Shown: piece by piece, positions 1-7,361 of the stretch
Layout: every line of letters starts with the position of its first letter
How positions within the stretch are numbered: position 1 is the first letter of the stretch
Source: Nitrospirota bacterium
GTDB lineage: Bacteria; Nitrospirota; Nitrospiria; Nitrospirales; Nitrospiraceae
Direction: 5' to 3'
NCBI GenBank assembly: GCA_020028195.1
Contig: JAHWYE010000018.1
Span: 1-11,942 of the forward strand
DNA length: 11,942 nucleotides
The notes under the pieces: generated by a model
The model's input: only the letters and a program-made list of their open reading frames with translations
Database searches by the model: none
What the model was told of the DNA's origin: nothing
Program-made: the position numbers and the translations under genes

Positions 1-294
1 CTGCTCATCGGCGTCGTCTCGGTGCTGTTCTACTTTTTCTTCTCGATCGAGCACACAGGCCCGGTCAGGGTGGCGGCGCGGACCGGCATTTTGTTTCTTA
101 TGGTCGCGTTCGGGGCTGCTTTCGGCTACACGGTCATGGCCCGCATGTCGCTCCTGATCGGCCGTCTTTCCGATCTGAAGGAATACGCTGTTCCCCAGTA
201 CGGAAGAGCGTCCCTGTGGTTAGGACTGGCCACGGTGGCGACGTTGTTCCTCTGGAGCCGTCGGCGGGAAGAACCGCCACCGGACCAGCAATGA
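1..294 (+). CDS. C-terminal part of a multi-pass membrane protein (5' end outside window)
   Basis: The frame is open from the first base and ends at TGA 292-294, giving 97 visible residues. A GTG at 22 could be called a start, but the open frame and hydrophobic sequence before it suggest the gene begins upstream of the window. Three hydrophobic stretches are visible: about residues 1-16, 28-45 and 70-85. The short loop after the second carries FGYTVMARMSLLIGR, and the protein ends in a charged, proline-containing tail (RRREEPPPDQQ) that is probably cytoplasmic. This looks like the last helices of an integral inner-membrane protein. I do not recognise a family with confidence and assign no function. 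The next gene starts 85 bp downstream behind its own candidate promoter, so the two are not clearly one operon. Confidence 0.7.
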   Translation: MLIGVVSVLFYFFFSIEHTGPVRVAARTGILFLMVAFGAAFGYTVMARMSLLIGRLSDLKEYAVPQYGRASLWLGLATVATLFLWSRRREEPPPDQQ

Positions 295-319
295 GCCGGT
301 GAGGCTCGGGGGACGCTCG

Positions 320-349
320 TTGCGACCGGGATTCCGGCTCCGCTACAAT
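320..349 (+). promoter_or_regulatory. Candidate sigma-70 promoter for the Memo-family gene
   Basis: TTGCGA at 320-325 (4 of 6 to TTGACA) and TACAAT at 344-349 (5 of 6 to TATAAT) are separated by 18 bp. Transcription would start near 356, about 25 nt ahead of the ATG at 380. The element lies in the non-coding gap after the upstream membrane gene. It was found by eye only. Confidence 0.42.
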
Positions 350-379
350 GCCTTCCAAGCGAAGGGATCGTGATCCGGC

Positions 380-1630
380 ATGGCAGACTCGGCGAAAGAC
401 CCCAAGCAATTTCCGCTTCTGCGGAACCTGCAGTTCTCTCCGATCAAGGACAAGGACGAACAATTTGTCTTGTTCTGGGATCCCACCGGACTGTCCGCGG
501 AAAAACTCGTCGTCCCCCTCAACTATTTTTATCTGCTGCAACACTTCGACGGCGAGCATTCCCTGGACCAGATCGGCGCCCAGTACCTGAAGAAGTTCGG
601 GGAGTTCTTCATGCCGGATCGTCTGGAGAAATTGGTGGCCGATCTGGATGAGAAGCTCTTTCTCGAGGGGGAACGGGTTGAAGCTGCCAAGCGCGATGCG
701 CAGACCGCGTACCGCCTGACTCCCTTGAGGCCAGCCGCCTTTGCGGGCAAGAGTTACGAGGGGGACCGAGAGAAACTCAAAGCGCAGCTTGAGGGATTTC
801 TCTCATCCCGTGAAGGGCCGGACTTCAAGCCATCCGCGAACAAAGGAAAAAGGATCAAGGGGATCGTGGCGCCGCACTATGAGCTGCCGATGGCCGGGCC
901 GATCTATGCCTGGGCCTATAAGGAACTGTGGGAAGCTGAGACGCCGGACCTCTTTGTGATCCTCGGCACCTGCCACGCCGGTCTCAAAAATTGCTTTGCG
1001 GTCACCGACAAGGATTTCGAGACGCCCCTGGGGATCGTGCCAGTCAACCGGGAAGTGCTCGACCGCTTCAGACAAAAAGGTGGCGAGCTCTTCTTCGAAG
1101 AAGACAGCAGCCACCGCAATGAGCATTCCATCGAGTTTCAGCTCCCGTTCCTCCAGCACACGGTCGGGAGCACTAAGCCGATGACGATTCTTCCGGTCTT
1201 GTGCGCCTTTCCACCGGCCTGTTTGATCGACCCAGCACTCCGGCCCGCGGCGGAGAGGGTTGGAACCTTTATCAGCCTGCTCACAAGCGCGATGGCAGAG
1301 TCGGGCAAAGAGGCCTGTGTGATAGCCAGCGCCGAACTGGCTCACATCGGCATGCGGTATGGGGATTCCGCGCCGCCCACCGATTTTTCCTTCCACCGGT
1401 GCATGCAGACTGATTTGGAGATGCTGAAAACCGTCGAGGAGCTGAACGGGGACGCCTTTGCGCAGTTCATTCACAAGGAAGAGGATCGCCGTCGGATTTC
1501 TGGCTTCTCGGCAATCTACACTCTGTTAAAGCTGATCCAGGCAGAGAAGGGGCAGGTGCTTCGCTATGACCGCAGCGTGACGGATCAGTTCAACTCGACT
1601 GTCACGTACGCTAGCATGGCATTCTTTTAA
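380..1630 (+). CDS. amrB: AmmeMemoRadiSam system protein B (Memo-like protein) with N-terminal extension
   Basis: The protein has 416 residues. The C-terminal part, from about residue 158, is a Memo domain: IVAPHYEL (His166), ILGTCHAGL (His199), NEHSIEFQLPFL (His249), ASAELAHIGMRYG (His322) and a closing TVTYASMAFF. These match the order of human MEMO1 motifs APHAGY, GPSHH, EHSIE, DFCHWGQR and SVSYAAGAL. Residue 374, aligned with MEMO1 Cys244, is Ser here. Residues 1 to about 150 precede the Memo domain. They are mixed charged/hydrophobic (FVLFWDPTGLSAEKL, HSLDQIGAQYLKKFGEFF) and look like a small winged-helix or PqqD-like domain, which is inference. Bacterial Memo proteins often co-occur with an AMMECR1 protein and a radical SAM enzyme, but neither is in this window. 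The biochemical role in bacteria is not established. ATG 380 is the first plausible start; a GAAGGGA-like sequence lies about 13 nt upstream. No signal peptide is seen, so it is probably cytoplasmic. Confidence 0.88.
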   Translation: MADSAKDPKQFPLLRNLQFSPIKDKDEQFVLFWDPTGLSAEKLVVPLNYFYLLQHFDGEHSLDQIGAQYLKKFGEFFMPDRLEKLVADLDEKLFLEGERVEAAKRDAQTAYRLTPLRPAAFAGKSYEGDREKLKAQLEGFLSSREGPDFKPSANKGKRIKGIVAPHYELPMAGPIYAWAYKELWEAETPDLFVILGTCHAGLKNCFAVTDKDFETPLGIVPVNREVLDRFRQKGGELFFEEDSSHRNEHSIEFQLPFLQHTVGSTKPMTILPVLCAFPPACLIDPALRPAAERVGTFISLLTSAMAESGKEACVIASAELAHIGMRYGDSAPPTDFSFHRCMQTDLEMLKTVEELNGDAFAQFIHKEEDRRRISGFSAIYTLLKLIQAEKGQVLRYDRSVTDQFNSTVTYASMAFF

Positions 1631-1641
1631 GCCGAAGATCT

Positions 1642-1705
1642 GATGGCTTATAGCTTATGGCCGATGGCCGGAAGCTTTCGCCTTGGCCATACGCCATATG
1701 CCATC
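1642..1705. repeat. Inverted pair of 7-bp repeat arrays between convergent genes (array A)
   Basis: The left arm (1642-1669) reads as four consecutive heptamers: GATGGCT, TATAGCT, TATGGCC, GATGGCC. The right arm (1685-1705), read on the minus strand, is three: GATGGCA, TATGGCG, TATGGCC. All seven fit the pattern xATxGCx. Positions 1642-1662 and 1685-1705 can pair over 21 positions with 18 matches, around a 22-nt loop. The element fills the gap between two converging stop codons, so a strong hairpin would form in both transcripts and could end or protect both. No T-tract follows either arm, so a standard intrinsic terminator is not clearly shown. Confidence 0.75.
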
Positions 1706-1709
1706 GGTT

Positions 1710-2231
1710 CTACTCCTTCACCGTGACCGTCATTGGAATGGGTTCAAGGGGGTTATCGTAATCGTCCCGCGGCAGAGCCACGATCTTATCAACGACATCC
1801 AATCCGCGAATCACCTCGCCGAAAACGGTGTAGCGACGATCCAGCCCGCTCGAGTCCTGGACACAGATGAAGAACTGGGAGCCGTTGTCGTTAAAATCAC
1901 GGGTGCTATTGCTTTCCTTCGGCACCTTCGCCATGGACATCGCGCCGCGCTTGTGGGGACGGTCGCTCGGTTCAGGATTCAACCAATAGCCGGGCCCACC
2001 GCTGCCGTGCAGCATGCGATCCGGCTCTTTACTCAAGGGATCGCCGCCCTGGATGATGAACCCAGGCACGACGCGGTGAAACGTCGTGCCATCGTAGAAC
2101 CCCATCTTGGCAAGCTGGAGGAAGTTGTCCACATGCCTCGGAGCGTCATCGGGATAGAACTTGATCGTCATCTGGCCGAATTTCGTCGAGATGACAGCCC
2201 GAGGGTCTTTCTTCTCAAACTTGATGGTCAT
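1710..2231 (-). CDS. Cyclophilin-type peptidyl-prolyl cis-trans isomerase
   Basis: The 173-residue protein covers one cyclophilin domain and little else. It would catalyse cis-trans isomerisation of X-Pro bonds. Landmarks are NFLQLAKMGFYDGTTFHRVVPGFIIQGGD, split here as TTFHRV (Arg53), PGFIIQGGD (Phe58, Gln61), and NDNGSQFFI (Phe121), equivalent to human CypA Arg55, Phe60, Gln63 and Phe113. The residue aligned with CypA Trp121 is Gly129, and that aligned with His126 is Tyr134 (SGLDRRYTVFG). Lack of that Trp is common in bacterial cyclophilins and usually lowers cyclosporin binding. I chose ATG 2231 because MTIKFEKKDPRAVI begins where family homology begins. An in-frame ATG at 2276 would add 15 residues (MAHCFLPPAFARVIS) that are neither family-like nor a good signal peptide. 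No export signal is seen, so it is likely cytoplasmic. It converges on the Memo-family gene. Confidence 0.93.
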   Translation of the reverse strand: MTIKFEKKDPRAVISTKFGQMTIKFYPDDAPRHVDNFLQLAKMGFYDGTTFHRVVPGFIIQGGDPLSKEPDRMLHGSGGPGYWLNPEPSDRPHKRGAMSMAKVPKESNSTRDFNDNGSQFFICVQDSSGLDRRYTVFGEVIRGLDVVDKIVALPRDDYDNPLEPIPMTVTVKE

Positions 2232-2287
2232 GGATATGACTCTAGCAAAGGCCGGTGGCAAGAAACAATGGGCCAAGAGGCGGGCGT

Positions 2288-2316
2288 ATTATCGCCAGTT
2301 GATTGGAATCTGACCA
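2288..2316 (-). promoter_or_regulatory. Candidate promoter for the prolyl isomerase gene
   Basis: On the minus strand TGGTCA (plus 2311-2316, 4 of 6 to TTGACA) is followed after 17 bp by GATAAT (plus 2288-2293, 5 of 6 to TATAAT). Transcription would start near 2281. That leaves a 5' leader of about 50 nt before ATG 2231 and almost none before the alternative ATG 2276, which weakly supports the shorter protein. Confidence 0.35.
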
Positions 2317-2580
2317 GTTCCGGAATCACAGCTCTGGCCGCTGGGAGCGTCACGGGTTGACGGAAGGCCCCCTTTCTAGATTTCCTCCTCCTGATTCTGT
2401 AAGATAAGAAGTACACCTATCTGCCTGGTCCCTGTTGGCCGCCGGAAATCTGACAGAGCGCGCGCCACCAACAAGAGCGGAAACCAGCTGGCCCATTGGC
2501 GCTCAGTGAGACCCAGGGCCGGCATCAACCGGCGAGCCGACACCCTGATGTTCACGCGGTCTCTGTAGGTCACGAGGCTG
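2317..2580. other. Intergenic stretch without a supported gene
   Basis: With the prolyl isomerase starting at 2231, about 350 bp separate it from the divergently oriented AsmA-like gene. This part holds no open frame with recognisable protein character on either strand. TTGACG at 2357-2362 and TAAGAT at 2400-2405 are isolated promoter-like hexamers but are not spaced as a pair. No heptamer array of the kind found in other gaps is visible. It probably holds the promoter and leader of the AsmA-like gene, which I could not place. Confidence 0.5.
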
Positions 2581-5500
2581 ATGATGATGAAGAGGAAGGC
2601 CAAAATCACCTATTTGGCCCGAGAGGAGGAAAGGTTCGCACCCGCGGCTCCAGGAGGAGGAGTAACCGTTCGTGTAAGGGCTCTGATTCTTGGCTGTGTT
2701 GCCATTCTTCTGCTCGGCGTGGTTGCAGGCTTCACCCTCCCGTATTTCCTAGGCCCCGACTACATCCAGGGCTTTTTCCTCCAACAGTTAGAAGGGAACC
2801 TAGGCCGAAAGATAGAGGTCGGGCAGGCGCGCCTCAAAATCTTTCCCCGCATCCAGCTCGTGTTGTTCCAAGTGGTGGTCCGAGACCTGGACCCCTCGCG
2901 TGTCTTTCTGAAGGCGAAACGGTGTGATCTGGTTCTGCGCATCCTGCCGCTCTTACGCCATCGAGTGGTCGGCAAACGATTAACCGTCGAAGAACTCCAG
3001 GTGGAACTGCGCCGCGATCAGGCTGGACACTGGAACTTCCTTTCGTTCCCAGACACAGGGGAAACCCAGGACCAGGCAGAGGGCAATCCGCTCGCGTGGT
3101 TGCTGCTTGTCCGCGAGACGACTCTGATCAACGGGGAGGTCACCATTGTTGACGAGTCCCGCCCTGACGGAGTCCGGTCCATCCGCATGAGCGCATTGGA
3201 CGCTGTGACGTCGGCCCGACCGGACAGCAACCGGGCCGACGTGCGATTGTCCGCGGCGATCCCCGACGCCCAAGGCGCGTCCGCCCTGTCGCTCGCCGGG
3301 AGAGTCATCCGAACCGAGCCTCCCGTCAGGATGGCTCAGGAGGATGCCACAGGGGCAGTGCCGATCTTCCAGTTCGAAGGCACCGCCCAGGCAACGAACG
3401 TACACCTTCGACAGGTCGCAGATTTTCTAGGCTCGCGACCGGTTCCGGATCGAATCCGGGGTTCGGCGAATCTTCGGGGCCAGATCAATCTGGTACCCGG
3501 CGTCGCCGGATACGACATGGTGTTGTCCGACATGAAGGCCAATTTCGAGCACCTGTCACTCAGCGGACAAGCCAGCGTGTCAGGATTGATGACCGCTCAA
3601 CCCACCTTTTCGCTCACCTTCTCATCGTCTCCGGTGGCACTGGACGAGCTGCTGAACCTGGTTCCGGCGCAGTGGGTCCATCCCCAACTGCAGACCGTCA
3701 TGGAAGGGCGGGAGATCAAGGGCACAGTGGAAGCGATCTCTGCCACTGTCACCGGCTCCGCATCGTCAGAACTCCGGCCGTCCCTGACCGGCGAGTTCCG
3801 CGTCCGACAAGGCCACATGCTCATCGGGCGGAATCGAACGCCGGCACGGAATCTGTCGGGCACGGTGTTCATCGAGGCGGGCCGGGTCAGAGTGGCGGAC
3901 ATGGCCGGTGGATACGGGCCGGTGCGGGTCAGCTCAGGAAAAGCCATGGTGTCGTTTCTGGATGCCGGTCCTTGGTTGGAAATGGAGGTGACGGGAGACA
4001 TGGCTGCAGCCGACTTGGTCTCTCTCCTGGCCAAGACGGTCCCATCCGATCGTCTGTCAAAAGCCTTGGCAGAGCTGCGGGAGGTCGAGGGCATCGCGTT
4101 CCCGACCTTTCAGATCGTAGGCCCCCTCAATAAACCAGAGGAAGTAACCTTCGTTAGCCAAGAGTTTGTCGCGCGGAACATCAGCTTCCGCAGTCCTGCT
4201 CTGCCGGATCCTGTCCTGGGCCTGCACGGTCGTCTGTTGTTTTCCCCGAACGGCACGGAATTCGACAAGCTAGGCGGGCAGTTGGGGCAGACCCAATTTG
4301 AGATCCAGGGAACGATCACGGGGGGCAACGAGAACGCGTTCAAAGGGCTTACAGTACGAGCCAGAACCGATGCGAGCCAACTGATTCAGCTCCTGCCCAC
4401 GGGAACACACCTCGAGTCGGTTGTGCAGGGAATTATCGGCGCAACCGCCGTGCTATCGGGACCGACGAGTACCCCGCACATTCAAGGCGAACTGGGGTTG
4501 ACCGACGCAAAGCTTACTTTGCCAAGCATCGGCGAGAAGCCGGCGGGCGCGCCGACTTCGATCACATTCGAGGGAACGCTCTCCCGTGATGCGACGCTCT
4601 GGGCCGGCCAAGCGGAAGTGGTGCTCCCGTCGCTTCGGCTGGCCGCGAAAGGGAAGATGCAGTTCGGAGCACAATTCGGTCTCGACGGAGCGCTGGTGAC
4701 CGGGCCCATCTCCCTGGCGACGTTGCCGGACTGGATCACGCTAGGCGGACTCGAAGGCGGCACTCTGGAAATCTCACTCGACATCAAAGGGCAGGGGAAG
4801 GACTGGAGAACATGGCAGACTACCGGCTGGGTCGCGCTGACGAATGGGCTCGTCATAGACAAGAGGCTTGATGGCCCGGTGAAGGATCTCTACCTGCGCC
4901 TCAAACTGGTGCGAAACGGAGCAGAGTTGAAGCGGCTGACGTTCCGGGTCAATGACACCGATGCCAGCCTGTCCGGAGTGATCAGAAACCTGCACACGAA
5001 ACCGACCATCACGATGAAAGTCGAATCATCCCAGCTCGATGTTGATCTGTTGATCCCGAAGGGCGCACGGTCTCCCCTTCGTGACATGCTGGAAACACTC
5101 GCCGAGTCCACGAGGCTGGTCGCAACGGTCAGCGTTGATCGGGGGATGTATAAACAGTTCCTCTTTTCGAACCTGTCCTGCCGGATCAACATCGGCGATG
5201 GCGTGCTTGATGTGGATCGAATCACCGGACAATCCGACGGAGGAAATATCGCCGGACGTCTGGTCATGCAAATGCCGAAACAGAACCCTGCCGACGGCGA
5301 AGTGTCCGTCCGAATCGCCGGCGTGCCCTTCGAAGAGTTCACCCATCTCTTCGGCGTGAAGGAGCACCGGGTCGTGGGGGATCTCCGGCTGACGGGGACC
5401 CTCCGTGGAAACGGTCGGGATCCTCAAGGGGTCTCCCACAGCCTGAGCGGGAGAACGAACCTCCTGATCGAAGATGGGCGGATTCTGCAGTCCAAGGTCA

Positions 5501-6027
5501 TCTGGAAGATCTTGAACATCTTGAGCCTCCCGATGCTGCTCCAGGGGAAAATGGATTTGGAGAAAGACGGCCTGCCGTTCGACAAGATCACAGCCGCAAT
5601 CGTGGTCAGGAACGGTCGGGTGGAAACAGAGAATATCGTCGTGAACAGCCCGGTGCTTAAGATCACGGCAGCCGGCAACTATGATATTCCAACCGACCAA
5701 CTGGATTTCGTCATGGCGGTCAGCCCGTTCGGCTCGTATTCGGAGCTTATGAAGAGCATCCCTCTGTTCGGGAAGCTGCTGGCCGGCGATCGCAAAGGAC
5801 TGGCCACGGCTCTCTTTCAAGTGAAAGGTTCCATCCAGGACCCGGACGTCACGTATTTGCCGCTTCAGTCCTTGACGGCCGGCCTGAGCGGACTGGCCCA
5901 GCTTGCCCTCGACGTGCTGAAGAATATCGTGATGCTGCCCAAAGAAGCGATCGCACCAAGCGGGAGCGAGACCCCTGTTCCGGAAACGAGCCAGGTGCCC
6001 CAAGTTACAGCGCCGCCGTTGCCTTGA
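2581..6027 (+). CDS. AsmA-like inner-membrane-anchored periplasmic protein
   Basis: The protein has 1148 residues. A basic N-terminus (MMMKRKAK) is followed by one hydrophobic segment at about residues 33-57 (VRALILGCVAILLLGVVAG) and then a long periplasmic region of alternating beta-strand character. The N-terminal AsmA-like region is about residues 60-200 and includes HWNFLSFPDTG, a typical AsmA-style motif. The middle is repetitive in style (GTVEAIS, LTGEFRVRQG, IQGELGLTDAKLTL). An AsmA/YhdP-type C-terminal region spans about 930-1110, with GDLRLTGTLRG, NGRVETENIVVNSPVLKI and SPFGSYSELMKSIPLFGKLL. It ends in a Pro-rich tail. AsmA-family proteins are known or proposed to bridge the envelope for lipid transport and outer-membrane homeostasis; that role here is inference. 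Three ATGs in a row begin the frame. GAGG at 2574-2577 lies 3, 6 and 9 nt from them, so 2584 or 2587 may be the true start. The downstream peptidase has its own candidate promoter. Confidence 0.83.
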   Translation: MMMKRKAKITYLAREEERFAPAAPGGGVTVRVRALILGCVAILLLGVVAGFTLPYFLGPDYIQGFFLQQLEGNLGRKIEVGQARLKIFPRIQLVLFQVVVRDLDPSRVFLKAKRCDLVLRILPLLRHRVVGKRLTVEELQVELRRDQAGHWNFLSFPDTGETQDQAEGNPLAWLLLVRETTLINGEVTIVDESRPDGVRSIRMSALDAVTSARPDSNRADVRLSAAIPDAQGASALSLAGRVIRTEPPVRMAQEDATGAVPIFQFEGTAQATNVHLRQVADFLGSRPVPDRIRGSANLRGQINLVPGVAGYDMVLSDMKANFEHLSLSGQASVSGLMTAQPTFSLTFSSSPVALDELLNLVPAQWVHPQLQTVMEGREIKGTVEAISATVTGSASSELRPSLTGEFRVRQGHMLIGRNRTPARNLSGTVFIEAGRVRVADMAGGYGPVRVSSGKAMVSFLDAGPWLEMEVTGDMAAADLVSLLAKTVPSDRLSKALAELREVEGIAFPTFQIVGPLNKPEEVTFVSQEFVARNISFRSPALPDPVLGLHGRLLFSPNGTEFDKLGGQLGQTQFEIQGTITGGNENAFKGLTVRARTDASQLIQLLPTGTHLESVVQGIIGATAVLSGPTSTPHIQGELGLTDAKLTLPSIGEKPAGAPTSITFEGTLSRDATLWAGQAEVVLPSLRLAAKGKMQFGAQFGLDGALVTGPISLATLPDWITLGGLEGGTLEISLDIKGQGKDWRTWQTTGWVALTNGLVIDKRLDGPVKDLYLRLKLVRNGAELKRLTFRVNDTDASLSGVIRNLHTKPTITMKVESSQLDVDLLIPKGARSPLRDMLETLAESTRLVATVSVDRGMYKQFLFSNLSCRINIGDGVLDVDRITGQSDGGNIAGRLVMQMPKQNPADGEVSVRIAGVPFEEFTHLFGVKEHRVVGDLRLTGTLRGNGRDPQGVSHSLSGRTNLLIEDGRILQSKVIWKILNILSLPMLLQGKMDLEKDGLPFDKITAAIVVRNGRVETENIVVNSPVLKITAAGNYDIPTDQLDFVMAVSPFGSYSELMKSIPLFGKLLAGDRKGLATALFQVKGSIQDPDVTYLPLQSLTAGLSGLAQLALDVLKNIVMLPKEAIAPSGSETPVPETSQVPQVTAPPLP

Positions 6028-6052
6028 CCCTCCCTGCACCCCGTGATAGCAT
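6024..6052 (+). promoter_or_regulatory. Candidate extended -10 promoter overlapping the AsmA stop codon
   Basis: TTGACC (6024-6029, 5 of 6 to TTGACA) and TAGCAT (6047-6052, 4 of 6) are exactly 17 bp apart. The -10 is preceded by TGA, an extended -10 TGn. The -35 hexamer contains the TGA stop of the AsmA-like gene (6025-6027). Transcription would start near 6059, about 30 nt ahead of ATG 6089. It would allow the metallopeptidase to be expressed independently of the long gene upstream. Confidence 0.5.
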
Positions 6053-6088
6053 CGTCATAGGCAAACCTCTCTACTGAGCCTTCTACGT

Positions 6089-7246
6089 ATGCTGATCGTC
6101 AGCGGAGACAGTCTGACAACCGTGGATCGGGCCACGCTCATGATTGCCGCCAGCGAGTTGGATTCGAACCTCTACTATGCGACGCGATTCATGGCTCCGG
6201 ATCCATTCATTTTTCTTGAGGTCAAGGGAGAGCGGATGGTGGTGATGAGCGATCTCGAGATAGATCGGGCACGCAGCCAGGCCACTGTTGATCGTGTGCT
6301 GTCCTATGCGGAGCTGGAAGCGCAAGTGCGTGCCCAGGGCGTGTCCGCTCCCGGCACGGTCGAAATCGTCCACGCCGTGCTGCACCCCCACGGGATCAAA
6401 CGGCTGTTGGTGCCGACCAATTTCCCCTATGGCCATGCCGCCAAGCTCCAGGAACTCGGCTATCAGCTCGAAAGCAGGCTGGAGCCGTTCTTTGAACGCC
6501 GTGCGATTAAGACCGATGAAGAAGTCCGCCACATCGAAGATTCCCAGCGCGCAACGGAAGAAGCGGTGGCGGCCGCCCACGACGCGTTGCGAGCCGCTTC
6601 CCCTCGAGATGGCATGCTCTGGCTCGATGGTGCGCCGCTGACATCGGAACGGATCAAGAAGTTGATCAACGTGAAGCTGATGGAGCAGGACTGCGTGGCC
6701 CAACACACGATCGTCGCGGGAGGAGAGCAAGCCTGTGACCCCCATCACGAAGGAAGCGGCCCGCTGCCGGTGGATCGCAGCATCATCTTCGACGTGTTCC
6801 CGCGCTCCGCCCAGACCCGTTACTTCGCCGACATGTCTCGAACTGTGGTCAGAAGCAAGCCCTCACCGGAACTGAAGCGTCTCTACCGCGTCGTGAAGGA
6901 TGCTCAGGAAGCGGCGATCGCAGAAATCCGCGACGGCGCGGATGGGACCAAGATCCACCAGGGGATCTGTGACCGCTTTGAAGCCGCCGGCTATAAAACC
7001 GGCCAGGTCAATGGACGCATGCAAGGCTATTTTCACGGAACCGGCCACGGCGTCGGTTTGGAGATTCATGAGGCCCCACGCATCAGCCGCAAAGGGTCAA
7101 TCCTTCAAGAAGGCCAGGTCGTCACCGTGGAGCCGGGGCTTTACTACCCCGGACTGGGAGCGGTCCGGATCGAAGACATGGTCTTGGTCACCAAGGACGG
7201 CTGTCGAAATCTAACCGATTTTCCGAAAACCTTCGAGCTGGACTGA
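6089..7246 (+). CDS. M24-family metallopeptidase (Xaa-Pro aminopeptidase/dipeptidase-like)
   Basis: The protein has 385 residues. An N-terminal creatinase-like region (about 1-150) precedes a pita-bread M24 catalytic domain (about 150-385). The five metal ligands of M24 enzymes can all be placed: Asp235 (IIFDVFP), Asp248 (YFADMSRT), His320 (HGTGHGVGLEIHE), Glu348 (VTVEPGLYY) and Glu362 (VRIEDM). His316 and His327 in the same motif are also conserved. The family binds two divalent metals and hydrolyses N-terminal bonds, often next to proline; the exact substrate cannot be read from sequence. The first-Asp segment is DVFPRSAQTRYFAD instead of the common DxGxxxxGYxxD, so this may be a divergent subfamily. 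No signal peptide or membrane segment is visible, so it is probably cytoplasmic. The ribosome binding site before ATG 6089 is weak. A repeat-filled gap separates it from the SdhB gene. Confidence 0.88.
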   Translation: MLIVSGDSLTTVDRATLMIAASELDSNLYYATRFMAPDPFIFLEVKGERMVVMSDLEIDRARSQATVDRVLSYAELEAQVRAQGVSAPGTVEIVHAVLHPHGIKRLLVPTNFPYGHAAKLQELGYQLESRLEPFFERRAIKTDEEVRHIEDSQRATEEAVAAAHDALRAASPRDGMLWLDGAPLTSERIKKLINVKLMEQDCVAQHTIVAGGEQACDPHHEGSGPLPVDRSIIFDVFPRSAQTRYFADMSRTVVRSKPSPELKRLYRVVKDAQEAAIAEIRDGADGTKIHQGICDRFEAAGYKTGQVNGRMQGYFHGTGHGVGLEIHEAPRISRKGSILQEGQVVTVEPGLYYPGLGAVRIEDMVLVTKDGCRNLTDFPKTFELD

Positions 7247-7253
7247 CAGCCGC

Positions 7254-7356
7254 AGGACTGAGGACTGAGTGCTGAGGACTAAGGTTCACGCAGACTTCCT
7301 AAGCGATCCAGCCGTTCCCGCCTTCTCTCAGCACTCCTCACTCTGCCCTCAGCACT
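7254..7356. repeat. Inverted pair of 7-bp repeat arrays ahead of the SdhB gene (array B)
   Basis: The left array (7254-7281) is AGGACTG, AGGACTG, AGTGCTG, AGGACTA, followed by AGG. The right array (7322-7356), read on the minus strand, is AGTGCTG, AGGGCAG, AGTGAGG, AGTGCTG, AGAGAAG. All nine heptamers begin AG, and eight of nine end in G. The spacer of about 37-40 nt has no heptamers. AGTGCTGAG at 7268-7276 can pair perfectly with CTCAGCACT at either 7327-7335 or 7348-7356, so two alternative hairpins are possible. The right arm ends 6 nt before the SdhB ATG and occupies the place of a ribosome binding site. Confidence 0.75.
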
Positions 7357-7361
7357 GAAGT

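Noticed and set aside
803..1474. Minus-strand open frame of 223 codons within the Memo-family gene
   Set aside because: It is a shadow of a real gene; no motif, no ribosome binding site noted.
2232..2276. Longer prolyl isomerase start at ATG 2276
   Set aside because: The added residues are not family-like or a convincing signal peptide, and the candidate promoter would leave almost no leader.
1683..2360. Plus-strand open frame of 225 codons over the prolyl isomerase
   Set aside because: It is antisense to a clear cyclophilin with intact active-site motifs; its own translation resembles no protein family.
2376..2609. Minus-strand 77-codon frame starting with a hydrophobic stretch (MILAFLFIIISLVT)
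   Set aside because: The hydrophobic start comes from the reverse complement of the ATG/AAG-rich AsmA start region; the rest resembles nothing and it overlaps the AsmA start.
5026..6039. Long minus-strand open frame of 337 codons opposite the AsmA-like gene
   Set aside because: It is antisense to a well-supported coding region, is rich in His/Arg/Gln in the style of GC-rich shadow frames, and shows no family motif.
7254..7356. CRISPR array
   Set aside because: Units are 7 bp with no unique spacers between them and appear in both orientations; no cas genes are present.
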